Part shown: positions 21,620 to 32,989 of the stretch, piece by piece
Numbering within the stretch: position 1 is the stretch's first letter
Layout of the letters: the number at the start of each line of letters is the position of its first letter
Assembly (NCBI GenBank): GCA_949152475.1
Contig: OX424564.1
Span: forward strand, 23,310,165 to 23,374,164
Length of the DNA: 64,000 bases
DNA from: Terebella lapidaria
Lineage: Eukaryota; Annelida; Polychaeta; Terebellida; Terebellidae
Direction: 5' to 3'
Program-made: the position numbers and the translations under genes
Notes under the pieces: generated by a model
What the model saw: the letters and a program-made list of their open reading frames with translations, nothing else
Told to the model about the DNA's origin: nothing
Databases searched by the model: none

Positions 21620-22878
21620 GTAATCAAGTTTGTTTTTATTTTACAAAATAAGCAGCATAGACAAACCAAAATGTAAAACAAATCTATCGTCCGAAAGCAT
21701 AGCCAAGAGCTACCATTAAAATAAAACTAAAACAAACTATAAATAAAGTGGTGATGACATCGTTCACAAGCATTATTCGGCACACACGATTCCGTCTTTG
21801 AGAGTGTAGGAGTACAATATGTACCTTGTCATAATCGAGTTACTATCATGCAAAAAAGTAAGTCGTTCAAAATATTCTTATATTCACATAATGACCCATC
21901 TGAACGAGCATCGTTTACGTCAATTGCCCACATTTCAGTTTTTATTCGGAACAAGCTGTGAGATAAGACGTCACACTGGAGACGTAAAACGTTGAGTTTA
22001 TGAATGAGAATAATGTTGATATACACGACTTAGAGTCAAGAATGAGTATCAGAGTGAAAGAAAACAAACGTTTAATCTGAGATCGAACACGCGTGTTTGT
22101 TTGCATCAGACGAAAGGGAAACAACATACATGTACATCACACACTGTGACATGGATAAAAATAAAATAGGTATGTAATAAATAAAAATGAACAGCGAATA
22201 CCATTATGTGTTTTAAATAAATAAATTAGGTAAATAAATATTGTGTTAAAATTAACCATGGCTGATAACGAATATAAATATAGCAATAAATATGTCTACA
22301 TATTTATAATATGTGATGAAAACAAAAATAAAAATGCACTGGAAAATGAGACACAACACAAGAAAATATAAGCATGAAACAATCCCACTCAGTCTCTCGT
22401 CAAAAGAAATTTGTTTCCATCAAGTACATATGTGATAACACAAGTGAAATACTAAATAAAGAAGTTTCCAAATACTTCGCCACCACTATATCTAAGCTGG
22501 GCGCACATATAATTGAATATGTGACGTGCAAAGAGATTATATTCGTAAGCAATGATTACAAAGACATGTACACAACCCTGACAAGATATTATTGTAATTT
22601 TTTGGTGAATGGTAAGATCTCATGCTGCAACAATAATGATCAACAAAATTTACAAGCTAATAAAAGGCACTGAATGATATGATTTATGCAGAATGAGCGG
22701 GAGCATGATCATATAATACAGTGTATATCACATCTACAGAGTCGACCAGTTTCCTACTCATGCATATACGTTCGCACATATTCACACATTCCACAACGAT
22801 CAATGAAATTGGTGGTCAGCCACAGCTCCACAACGTATTGTCCGGATTCTCCACCAGTAGAAGACTATACGCCCACTA
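21620..22878 (-). other. Probable 3' untranslated region of the Scratch-like gene
   Basis: AT-rich, no gene on either strand. The complement of TTTATT gives AATAAA at 21640-21635 and another near 21950, either of which could end the transcript. Frames on plus here overlap the zinc-finger gene antisense and are not credible. Confidence 0.35.
21635..21640 (-). terminator. Candidate polyadenylation signal of the Scratch-like gene
   Basis: AATAAA on the minus strand about 1.24 kb after the stop codon. Position alone supports it. Confidence 0.3.
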
Positions 22879-23807
22879 TCATAGCATGGTCATGGACGTG
22901 CTCCTGGCTCTGTCGTACGGTCGCTCGACCCGCTGGTGCTGTCCTCGCATGCACGACGACTCCTCATGCTTGTAGAGGTAGCTCTTCAGCGCGAAGGCCT
23001 TGTTACACCGTCCGCAGACGTACGGCTTGTCCGTGGAATGCGTCTGGATGTGAGCGCGGAGGTTGGACTTGTCGGCGAACGCCTTGTTACACTGCGGGCA
23101 CTTGAACGGTTTCTCGCCCGTGTGCGTGCGGATGTGTCCTTGCAGTAGCCACGGGCGAGAGAACTTCTTCCCGCAGTAGGGACATTCACAGCCCTGGTTG
23201 TGCGTGCGCACGTGCATACTGAACGCAGGCATCGAGACGTAGACCTTCTCGCAGTGGGGACACTTGCGCGCCTTTTTGTCATTCATACTGCGGTGTGTCT
23301 GTCGGTGTCTGGCGAGGTTGCTAGACGTGCTGTAGCGCTTGCCACATTCGGGACACACGTGGTTGTCCCCGACGCTGATATCGCTCCAAGCCTTCTCCAC
23401 GAGCGAGTTGAGGCCGTAGTCTAGTTGCCCGACGAACTGCGGAGGTTTGTAGACGAACTCTTCGGACATGGAACTGTAAGCGGAACTCAAGTTGACGGGA
23501 CTCTTTGGTCCTGATAGTCTGTCCTCCATCACGGACGAGAAGAGGCTAGGGAAGTAGGTTGGGCTGATGTCGTAGGAGGGACTTGGTCGGCTCCTCACGG
23601 AGAAGTCAACGGGCTCCGGGCTGTACTCGAGACTCTCCTCTGTGGCCTCGGGAACTCTCGAAGGAGACACCACCATGTTGATCATACTGGAGCAGTCACG
23701 TGGCTCGTAGTCTCTCGAGATCTCCTCTCGCCATGGCGTCATCTTTGGAGCGTCTTCGTCGGTTTCAGGAGTAGTTGGGGGGTCGTCTGAACAACTTCCT
23801 GCCATTT
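22879..23807 (-). CDS. scrt: Scratch-family zinc-finger transcription factor, exon 2 (five C2H2-type fingers)
   Basis: Nuclear DNA-binding repressor of the Snail superfamily, Scratch branch, associated with neuronal development in studied animals. Joined to exon 1 (32989-32788) it gives 376 residues; numbering below is for the joined protein. Fingers: 219-239 (CPECGKRYSTSSNLARH), 250-270 (CPHCEKVYVSMPAFSMH), 276-296 (CPYCGKKFSRPWLLQGH), 304-324 (CPQCNKAFADKSNLRAH) and 332-353 (C2HC, CGRCNKAFALKSYLYKH). YVSMPA in finger 2 and the final SYLYKHEESSC are Scratch-type rather than Snail-type. An EPVDFSVR stretch (132-139) resembles a CtBP-binding PxDLS motif (inference). The acceptor is ATTCACAG with exon text starting AAATGGCAGG. 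The frame extends 60 codons upstream of the acceptor, but those residues are intron. The stop is followed by an AT-rich 3' region. Confidence 0.93.
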
Positions 23808-25310
23808 CTGTGAATATACAAGGAACATCGAATTCTGGCATAAGTCTCGAGTATGAATGAATAAACATGACGTTAAATATACAGGCATCCGTTATTTCGA
23901 AACAATTACAGACAGTTTGAAACATCGAGAGAATTTCAATTCTAATAGGAATGTCTTCCATGATAGGTGATAAGAAATAATAATACACTCGAAAAGAGAG
24001 TAAACCCTCTTATAAAGGTATTAAGGTGACATGCCCTCTAGCAGTGTATATGCAACAAAATTGATTGTGATTGATGTAACGAGCTATGTCAATAATAAAA
24101 CATTTTACACATGTTTACCTTGCTATATACATTGTTTCTATTTAAATACAAAGAGGTAAACACACCATCTGTCACAATATAGCCAATGTATCGATGTCAC
24201 TAAAAAAAGCAAACACTGGGAACATAAATTTGTTTCGAGACGCAAACATAGTGCTGTATGTGTTCAAGCAAATGCAATGACGACATGTTTATTGCACAAT
24301 GCTAATCCCTAGGGCCGAGAACACTGTTACCAATTGCCATTTTACACCGCGTGGACCTCCGATCACTTCCAAAACACGCCAAGAGGTCATGCTTCGCCAC
24401 TTCAACAACCACAAATCGTAAAAACATTTCTACAGTACGCAAATTCCCGAGAACCGTATAATTCACAAAACCACGGACTGCTAACTGTGTAGCTACCGTC
24501 AAGTAATGGCACCATGGTCTAAATTGAGCAAATCTCTCCCGAATCACAGATATATTCCGTCATATTTCAAAGGAAACAAGTAAACTTCTAATACTTAAGA
24601 CAACCATAACATAGTACCTATATACCACTGTCATCACAGTTAATTTGCAACTTGTTTTTCCGTGAAAGCTCATGCTTAAATATTTCCCCCAATCAATGTG
24701 TGAACAGAAGCAGCAATGTTTACAGTACTTGTGGATGTTCCGGCACGGAACCGGTGGCACATAGTTCCTCCCACCCCTATCAGAACTCCTGCCTTTATTC
24801 CGGATATAGATCCGGAACTGTCGGCGGTGTCTTCTGGAGACATCCTGTACACGATAGCCGATCCGGGTGTCTAATTCTAGCAGTCCGTAGATCCCAACAC
24901 GTCAAGTGGTAGATGCGTCAACATGGCGAACATTGCAGTTGGTTATCTAACACTGCAAGGCGCTTCTACCTTTTACCACCTTTAGTCTTCTTTTATATCA
25001 CTTTTTACCGTTCCCTTGTGCCAGATTTTTATCGTATATTTCGCCCATTGTATCAAGCGATAGTAGAAGCGAAGGAAAAATATCATCTTCCCCTACTGAG
25101 TCACTCAGATAGCAATCTCACAAGAAGAACCGAGCTGAGGAAAAAATGCTTCCTTAGTTCAGCAGTCAGGAATGGGTGGAAGATGGAAAAAGCAGGAACG
25201 ATACCACCACTACCACCGCAATCCCCGTACACCGAGGCAAGGACCTTTGCCATCACGCTGTACAGTTAGTCACCCGACCCCTACAACAGGAACCTGTTTC
25301 AACATCGGCA

Positions 25311-28300
25311 CAGGTGGTTTGAGTCAGTGGCGACTGGCGCGTGTCCCGACTCTGCTTGTATCTTCGCGTAGTTCTTCACTCAAATGCAGGTAATAAAGTG
25401 GTACTAAGATATTAGGGTAATGTCCCGTTCCAACTCTTTGAAGGTGCACGAGTCACGAGCGGAATTCACTTCACAATTCGTTGGTTTACTTTCCTGGTAA
25501 TTAATTGGCATAGTTATAGTACGCGTAGCCAATTTAGAGGGCGGAATTGGTCTGGAAAAATATTACACCTGGCGAAATTACCCCAATATTGATAAGTACT
25601 GTCAATAGCTATTACTGCTTATTGCCTGGGCGATACACAGGTGTCTTTGACGAAGTTCTTCACAAAAGTCTGCATCCAAGGCAAGTGGTCTGTGTCGTAA
25701 CCGTTTTTGTTGGGCCCAGAATGGATACAAATTTCGCATATAGCCCCAAAGTACACCCAGCTGTGTCCATTTGCGACTGTCATTGCCATGACTGTCCCAG
25801 ACAGCTCAGCACCCTTCAATCTCTTAAAACAAATAAATTTACTGTGAAAACAAACAACAGTCATCGCGAGATCACAAAGAAAACACGTGAAAACACGACA
25901 GGGAGTTATCAAGTCATGGTACTTTCAAAAAGCAAAGAACAAAGCATACAGTCGTGGAACCCCCCGTGGCGCGCGACACGTGGATATGTCTCCGCGTGCA
26001 CAGGTGTTGCTATGGAGACGCACGTGCCAAGAATGCGAGACTTTGTGAGTCATGGCTCGATTCTGACCGCAAGGCGGGCATTTCTCAAGGTACCTTCACC
26101 TCTGGTGACAGATAGGCGGTCTGCCTTGAAATTATATCATCTTCGCCAGGGGAGTAACGACCACGAAAAAAAGAAAACGAGAAATATTTGATATTTTGTA
26201 AGACGAAAAAAAGGTAACGGTGTGGCTGAAAGCAGATGATCCCTCGGAACCGGATGATATGACAGGTATCTGGACATGCGGCGTTTCTTTATTATCACTG
26301 GGGGCTGCAGATTATTTTCCTGTATGAATTCCAGAGGGCGCTCACGAGATAATCACGAATATACCCATGGTTCCCCCCGTTTTGAGACAGACAGGTGCCA
26401 GAGACCCCCTAAGCATGAACAGGTCGCAGGGTGGAATTTCAATACCTGGTGAAATTAAAAAAGAAGAAGAAACACAAATAAACCCACACGGCGATTATAC
26501 GGTGAAGCATTTGCCACCCCGTTGCGTGTGAAATCATAATTTCTATCCACCACAGCCATCCCTACGCTAGTTCTAACCCCATGCCGATCGTTGCAGCCTA
26601 GAACAAGCGTTTGGCATGTCAGAAGCAAGGGCATTTAGAATTCCAGCAGACTTTTCCAAGTGTCAGTGTTCTTTGCCAGCAGGTTGTTTACAAAATAACT
26701 CCCAGTTCGTTCAGGTTGTCCGAACCAGGTAAAACAATGTGTACGGTACACACAGGCGTCTATTAAAACCGTTTTACCGTATCCAGAAGCGGCTGACCAG
26801 ACTGTTTGCAAGAGAATCTGAACTGGGCTGTTTGCCCGTCGACCACACCTGCAGAAGGACCACCGCCTCACTAGTCCCCGCGAACACACCAACTACAATT
26901 GCTGATGGTGATTACACCAATAACACTAAACAAAAAAACCTCCAAGGTAATTATCGCGTGCCAATCTAGATCTGTTGTAAAGATGTTGCAGTTGCGCAAT
27001 CATTTTCAAGGATTCCCGCCCGAGTTGGCCGATTATCAAGTGATTATATTGTTGAAGTTTTGGCAGGGTATGTGGGTGGTAGACTGATGGACTCGGAAGA
27101 ATTTTTGCCTAATTGCTCGTTAATAATAATAATTTCATTTTTCAGATACTTGCAGATTTACTGGACAAACAAATTGAGTCGATAGTGTGTGCTTGCATCT
27201 CAGCACGCAGGTAAATAAATAGATGTTGCAAATAAAAACATGACAAATTCCCCTAGCCCCTTGCGGTAGCCACCCAACATGCCCAAGGGGTCCACAGAAT
27301 TTCTGCATCTAGATCGTCGATTCTGAGCACCTGTTTCTGGAGTGCGGACTGATATGTGTGCAGAAGTGGGAATTGTAAGGTAGCCATCAGATAGCAGATG
27401 CCAAATCAACACCAGTTGTGACGCAGCATCCTGTCACGTGTTTCCCATCGTGCACCGGGAGATAAGCGGAAAGGGGGCACAAAAAAAAAAGCGCAGCGGG
27501 GAAAATAACGAGCCACTGCTCATTACAAATGTAACTGGCCGGAAGACACAGGCGAGTTGTAATCAGTCCAGCCACAGTTACATAACGCTGAGGAGCTATC
27601 GGGACACCGCTACTGTAATCTGGATACGATAAGCCCGGTGGAATCCCTGTCTAAAATCCCATAGCACTTCTGCAAGGTGTGATAACAGACATAACGAGTT
27701 TTTATGGAGCACGTGTTTCCTGCTATCTAACTGCATGCGGACAAAATGCATAACTCGCGCGGGGGCAATGATAACGACTGGCAATAATAGTGGTCCCTTG
27801 GGCTCCATATGCCACCCGCCGGGCGAATGTGCCACTATAATTACTCGTACAGGTTGATGCTGTGTAGATATCTAGTCCGCTTGAGGGGCCGGGACTGAAA
27901 ACTCCAACTCCACTATCGCATCCTCCCTCATTATTGGCCGACACTGAGGAGTACTATTTCATGACTGATTGCCGTGGATTCCCCGGGGACGAACTATGCC
28001 CGGCGCCTCGACACTGACAAATCTGTTCCGGATTATTCCAAGGGAAAGGGACACTGGGTGGTGATCCAGACACCGTGTACCGAGTCAGTCGCACACAGCG
28101 TGCATAAACAAACCAGACGGGTACGGGACCACTACTCTTCCTCCATTACTCTTCTATATTTATCCCCATCCCATAGTGTCTTCAATGTCAAAGACGGCCC
28201 AATCCACCCGACGTCACCCGAGTGACCCTGTGGGGCCCGTATCCAGACACACAGTTGATCCTTTCGCCCGACCTGGGACTCCAGCCTTGGCTCTGTTTGC

Positions 28301-28379
28301 TCCACAGCTTGGAGCTGGAGCATGTTGAGAGCAGGCCGGGGAGGGGGTTCCAAGGAGCATCTGACACCTGACCCAGGTG
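25311..28379. promoter_or_regulatory. Cluster of CAGGTG E2 boxes in the Scratch intron
   Basis: CAGGTG or its complement CACCTG at 25311, 25566, 25638, 26001, 26392, 26846, 27328, 28365 and 28374: nine in about 3.07 kb, where equal-base random sequence would give about 1.5. Outside the cluster the intron has two more (31823, 32720). CAGGTG is the core bound by Snail/Scratch zinc fingers and by many E proteins. Confidence 0.45.
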
Positions 28380-28381
28380 TC
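28363..28381. promoter_or_regulatory. Dyad of two E2 boxes
   Basis: GACACCTG, spacer ACC, CAGGTGTC: a perfect 8-bp inverted repeat, each arm containing one E2 box. Confidence 0.45.
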
Positions 28382-29649
28382 ATCGGCTGACACCGCCGCG
28401 GGTACATCTTCCCGGAACCCAAGCCTCCTTCTCCCGGGCTTCCAGTCTCTAGAGGTAGAGAGATCTAGAGTACACGGGGAACACTAGCGTTTACATTCCT
28501 GGCGCTTCCACAATAAGCTGTATCCTCGTTCCACCTATCTCAGGTCGTTGGAAATGCTTCTGGGAAGTAACTAAATATCGTAGGTAGTTTTGCTGTAATC
28601 CAGATGATATTAGTATCCCCATGCGCTGAGAGTATCATATTTCCATTCGCCATTTAGTCATTATTAACAACATGACATTCAACAATTGTATTTCAGCTTC
28701 CCCATGAAGTATATATACTGCACAATTCTTGCAAGAAAAAAAGACAATAAATTACACCGATTGAGAAAGAAACTCATGACAATACATTTGTTCAATGATT
28801 TACAATAAACCCATGCCTTAAATGTTACTGTTAAATTCCTGCAGCAATTCGCAAGCCCATAGCTTTGAGTACACATTCCAACAAGTACGTTTTCCCCGAA
28901 TGCTCTAGCTGTTTCCGGTAAAACTGACAAGTGTTTATTACAATAAACTACCGACATTCACTTTATTAGGTGCTAACTGTTGAAAATATTGGCCACCTCT
29001 GGAGCAAATTTGGTTTCTTTCAGAATCCACACGAAGCCAGAAATTGTAGAATGAATGGTAGTTGAAGGTTTTTCTCTCCTCCCTCTCACGAACTGAATAA
29101 CAAAGCCATGACGAAAGTTGATTCGCAACCGTTGCCACCACGTACTTACATGTATCAATGGCAATGCATTATAATGGCTGGTATCATGATATGCCTATAG
29201 GTGAGACACATGTTCATCTTCTGATAAGAATGTGACACGAAATTAGCTCCCTGTCCAATCACCTGATTGCATACCAACGGGGATTCAAGTGTTGACACGG
29301 GAAATCCAATCAGCAACACGTGTTGGTCATCATCTCTCCCTACTCCTGCGATGAGGAATGCTGCCTTGCCACTGCGGGGGGTGGGGTGAGTAATTTGTAA
29401 ACGACTGGCACATGTAGCTCATATCGACTAGACACCATAAAATAACATGAAAATATGATATAGTTATCTATTATTTTGTAGTATTAGGTATCAATATCGT
29501 CATAATTAAACGTCATCCAAGTTATTTGTATCAACTTGACGGATTTAAAATTGGTCATTTCCAAATGTTGATGTGAATTCCCATGTCATACATTCCGAAG
29601 CGTCATACTAAGACAATCAAGAGACAGGTTGGAAACAAATGATACGATG

Positions 29650-30003
29650 TTATGTATTCTTTCGATTAGTATATAATTGAATATATTCTTTCTGCTGGCA
29701 AATATAAACAAGCAAACTAAAAACCCAATCCCAAACGTCAGAAGAGTTTATGCCCTGCGGTTGATGTATAGTTGCATTGTCTACTTGTAAAACAAAGTCC
29801 TGCTTCTCTATACTCCATTCGAATGTTATATATTGAAACATCTCCGATATACCAGTAGCTTCTCCGCAAAAAACTCCATCCAAATACAAACAACACTTAA
29901 TTTCTACCTTCCACAAGTAGCAATTTTTACAGTTGCAACCACTTGAGCAAATCGTCGAAGTCCATTTCAATGTGCAATGGCAAGTCTGGCGAGGTGATGT
30001 CAA
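29650..30003 (-). pseudogene. Unrecognised coding-like fragment inside the Scratch intron
   Basis: A 117-codon frame on the same strand as the host gene, starting with ATG, with protein-like composition (EIKCCLYLDGVFCGEATG, EWSIEKQDFVLQVDNATI, GINSSDVWDW). Just upstream on minus another frame reads REKCYLFLIDITSPDLPL and overlaps it out of phase, as if a frameshift had separated two parts of one protein. I do not recognise the family. It could be a retroposed or retroviral-type remnant, or chance. Confidence 0.2.
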
Positions 30004-30279
30004 TCAGGAAGAGGTAGCATTTCTCGCGGATGATACGGTGTAATAACGCAATGTTTATTCACTGGCTGGCGGTTTACAAACACCAGTAGCACGTGCTATG
30101 TCAGTGATTCACAAGGCCAATTTGTCGGGGGCTGCTGCTCAAGTTTATTGTCTTCATCCTACCAGCTCCTTGCAACGTGTTATACGTGAACAGCATTGTA
30201 CGTGAGGCTAGTCATTTAACCACTTTGCGGCAATTTGTTTCGTAAACTTGAACATGCATGTGCAATGGAATGTAAAGCT

Positions 30280-30304
30280 ATTATTATTATTATTATTATT
30301 ATTT
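30280..30304 (+). repeat. (ATT)n microsatellite
   Basis: Eight ATT units in the intron of the Scratch-like gene. Confidence 0.8.
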
Positions 30305-32787
30305 AGCTGGACATACCCCATATACATGTACTTTATGACCTCTCGCTTAGGAATTCCACACAATGGAATCATATTTTCTGTAGCCACTAAAGTGGTTCAC
30401 TAAAAAAATTAAACGTGATAAAAGCATTGTCAGTCAATGCACATTTAGGTCGAGTAAAACCAACATTTATCTTTCCATTTGCCATCTCTTATTCAATTGC
30501 CGATGCCACCGATTCGTTAAGGACTTCGAGTGGTACTTTTTTTTCCAAGCACAACGGTTTTGCCCCCTGTTCTTTGTCGAGTTACAGTAAGAAATCGAGT
30601 TTGGTGCCTAATACGAAAACACAAAATCTACTGCATTGTTTATATTATACTGTCTATTGTCGCATTTAGCCGTAGACATCCAGGACGGTTCCCTATACGC
30701 CAGAGGCAGAGGGCGACTGTGATCCATGAGAATCCACGGACTTGATTCTACCATATAGCAAAAACAATGCCTCGAACCTTAATTATCATATGCTCGGCGA
30801 AGGGGAAAAGTTCCCGCGGAAATGTCAGAAATTTGGTATTGTGTTGAGAAGTCTTTTCTCACGAGATTTCGCGGGATGCCACTTTGCTGGCTTTTGATGT
30901 GATCGAGATTTGACCCGGGGTTGTTGATTCTCACGACCGGGAGCCTAGAAGGCCCAGGGCTATCACTTGCCTCCATCCTTTGCAAGGTGAGACATCTCTG
31001 CGTCGAGCTGGGTCTGTGTGCTTTGCTTGTACAAACAAAACATACCTCCCCACCGGCGTATGTTTGTTTATGTTTGTTTTAGTCAATTCTATATATCAGA
31101 AAATATGCCCGATGGCGGGATAGGGCAACATAAGACAACAATTACGGGACAGGCTGCATTCCCCGTGGTTAGAAAGAGGGATTGGTTATCCCCCTGCCGG
31201 CTACTGCTGTCTCCAGGGCCTAGCACTATGGTAGGCTACACGCTCCAGGTATTTACTTATAGAAGACAAAGGGCCAGCAAAGTGCTGGGAATGTCACATT
31301 CAAACATCTGAAAGCCACAACAGATACAAAGGACACAAACATGGAGTCTGTATCAGGGCACTTGTGTATTTTGATTATTTAGTAATTAACTAATTAGTGA
31401 CTTGCATAATTATATCATGGGGATATTCCATGTGGAAAACAAACGGGTGTATCTTACCTGCATGATTTCTGAAATACTTGTTAAATACAATTCTGTTAGG
31501 AAAAAATCCAAGCTATGTCTTTGTAACGTTAAAATATGTCCAGTCGACCAGCCAGCTTATGAACCAACACAGTCCAACGGAAAAAAGTCCTAAGTCATTG
31601 TTTCCCCTGTCCCAGTGCATGGGGGAAGAGATCCAGAGCCAATTGCGCCGTCCGTTCAGGTTTCTAGAGGTAATTGTTTTCAGCAGATTAAGCACTGGGG
31701 TCGACCTAATTAGGGGGAGAATGGCCACCTTGATAAACAATCGCCTGATCCGTGACATATCAACAAAAAACACGGAAACGTGGAGTGACTTTGCGGAGTT
31801 CGCAGCTTATCGCATGTAGGAACAGGTGAGCGAGACCGGATCTGGATATTTAATCTGGAACGGATAGCTTGTTTGTGCGCCACTGTTCACGGCCTGCAGA
31901 AGAAGCTCCGGGGCCGGTTCAGTGTGAGACAGAGATGACTCAAGTTAGATCTGTTTCGTAACAATGACGTACGTGTTTTAATCACGTATCTGTTGATGAA
32001 ACATATCGAGACAATCTGCACAGCTTTTGGTAATCTTACACAAAATTATTAGACATCGATCGACTTTATCCTGCAAAATTCCATTAAGAATGATACCCAC
32101 TTTCGTTTTTACAGAAGTGAAGATCGGGTAAATATTTGGAACTGTTGAGTAAACCTATCCAAACAATGAACCGCTTAATAACAAAGGTGTTCAGAGACGT
32201 CAAGATTTTGGAGAAAAAATTAAACGTTTAATATTTTATTTTGGTTAAATCGTTACCGTAGATCTACAGGTTACTTGCAGATGGAATAACGTGTATCCTC
32301 CCCCCATTAGTTCGTCAAATATATGAACATATTGTTATATTCAAACGAATCAGATATATACATTCACACATTCCTTTCTCTTCCCATCCCGAATTTGGTA
32401 ACAAGAAACCGAATGTATTTTGGCAATACCAGTCAAGTGTTCTCTCAAAACTTCTTAAATTTCAACAGCTTCTACTTCCCGCAATAACTTCCTATTCTTT
32501 CATCACAAAAAAACACGAAACTTGAGACTGGAACACATACTATACATACATTAAAGTTCCATCAGTGCAACCCAGATCAGAAACCCATGCTTCATTCGAA
32601 ATGCAAACATTTTGATGCCGATCGAGATTACCAATTGTTCACTCAGCTATGAGTGATATTGTCATGACCTTGTTTCTAAACAGAAAAGTCAAGTTTCAGC
32701 TTTTTTTCCTTTTCGTATTCACCTGAACTTCCGCGATCAACGGAGGAAATTGATGTTAAAATTAAGATAACTTTGTCCAGCACTCAC

Positions 32788-32989
32788 CTCCGACTCTCGA
32801 GTTGTCTTCCCGACCACTGTCCTCCTCAGCTGGCGGTGTCCACATCAAAGGAACGGCGTGGAGATCGGGAGAGGGCACTCCGCTGTCAAGCCACAGGAGG
32901 GGGTCCTTGCTGGTACTCTCCTGTGACTGCGCTTGACAGAGCACGCCGGCTTTGTACCGTTTGTTGGTGATTAGAAATGACCGCGGCAT
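32788..32989 (-). CDS. scrt: Scratch-family transcription factor, exon 1 with SNAG domain
   Basis: The N-terminus MPRSFLITNKRY is the SNAG repression motif (MPRSFLVK-type) that opens Snail, Slug and Scratch proteins and recruits corepressors. 67 codons plus one base, ending GTCGGAG before the consensus donor GTGAGT at 32787. The split codon becomes Glu 68 on joining to exon 2, in frame. The start has G at -3 (GTCGAAATGCC), an acceptable context. Residues 30-66 are acidic and proline-containing (PLLWLDSGVPSPD, TPPAEEDSGRED), likely disordered. The two exons lie 9 kb apart and would be easily annotated as unrelated. In vertebrate Scratch genes an intron also follows the SNAG-coding exon, which agrees with this structure. 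Confidence 0.9.

Larger units (their letters stand above)
23808..32787 (-). other. Intron of the Scratch-like gene (8980 bp)
   Basis: Bounded on minus by donor GTGAGT (32787) and acceptor ACAG (23808), phase 1. Central parts (about 24700-28600) are GC-richer with many restriction-site-like dyads, suggesting regulatory sequence; the outer parts are AT-rich. Stop-free stretches occur on both strands, the longest 214 codons at 25547-26191 on plus (first codon TTG), none with a recognised domain. Confidence 0.75.

Noticed and set aside
22686-23424. Plus-strand frames over the zinc-finger exon
   Set aside because: Antisense shadows of a GC-richer coding region; arginine/cysteine-rich low-complexity translation without domains.
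23808-23988. 60-residue N-terminal extension of the zinc-finger frame
   Set aside because: Lies upstream of a good acceptor and carries no SNAG motif; the SNAG exon at 32989-32788 joins in frame.
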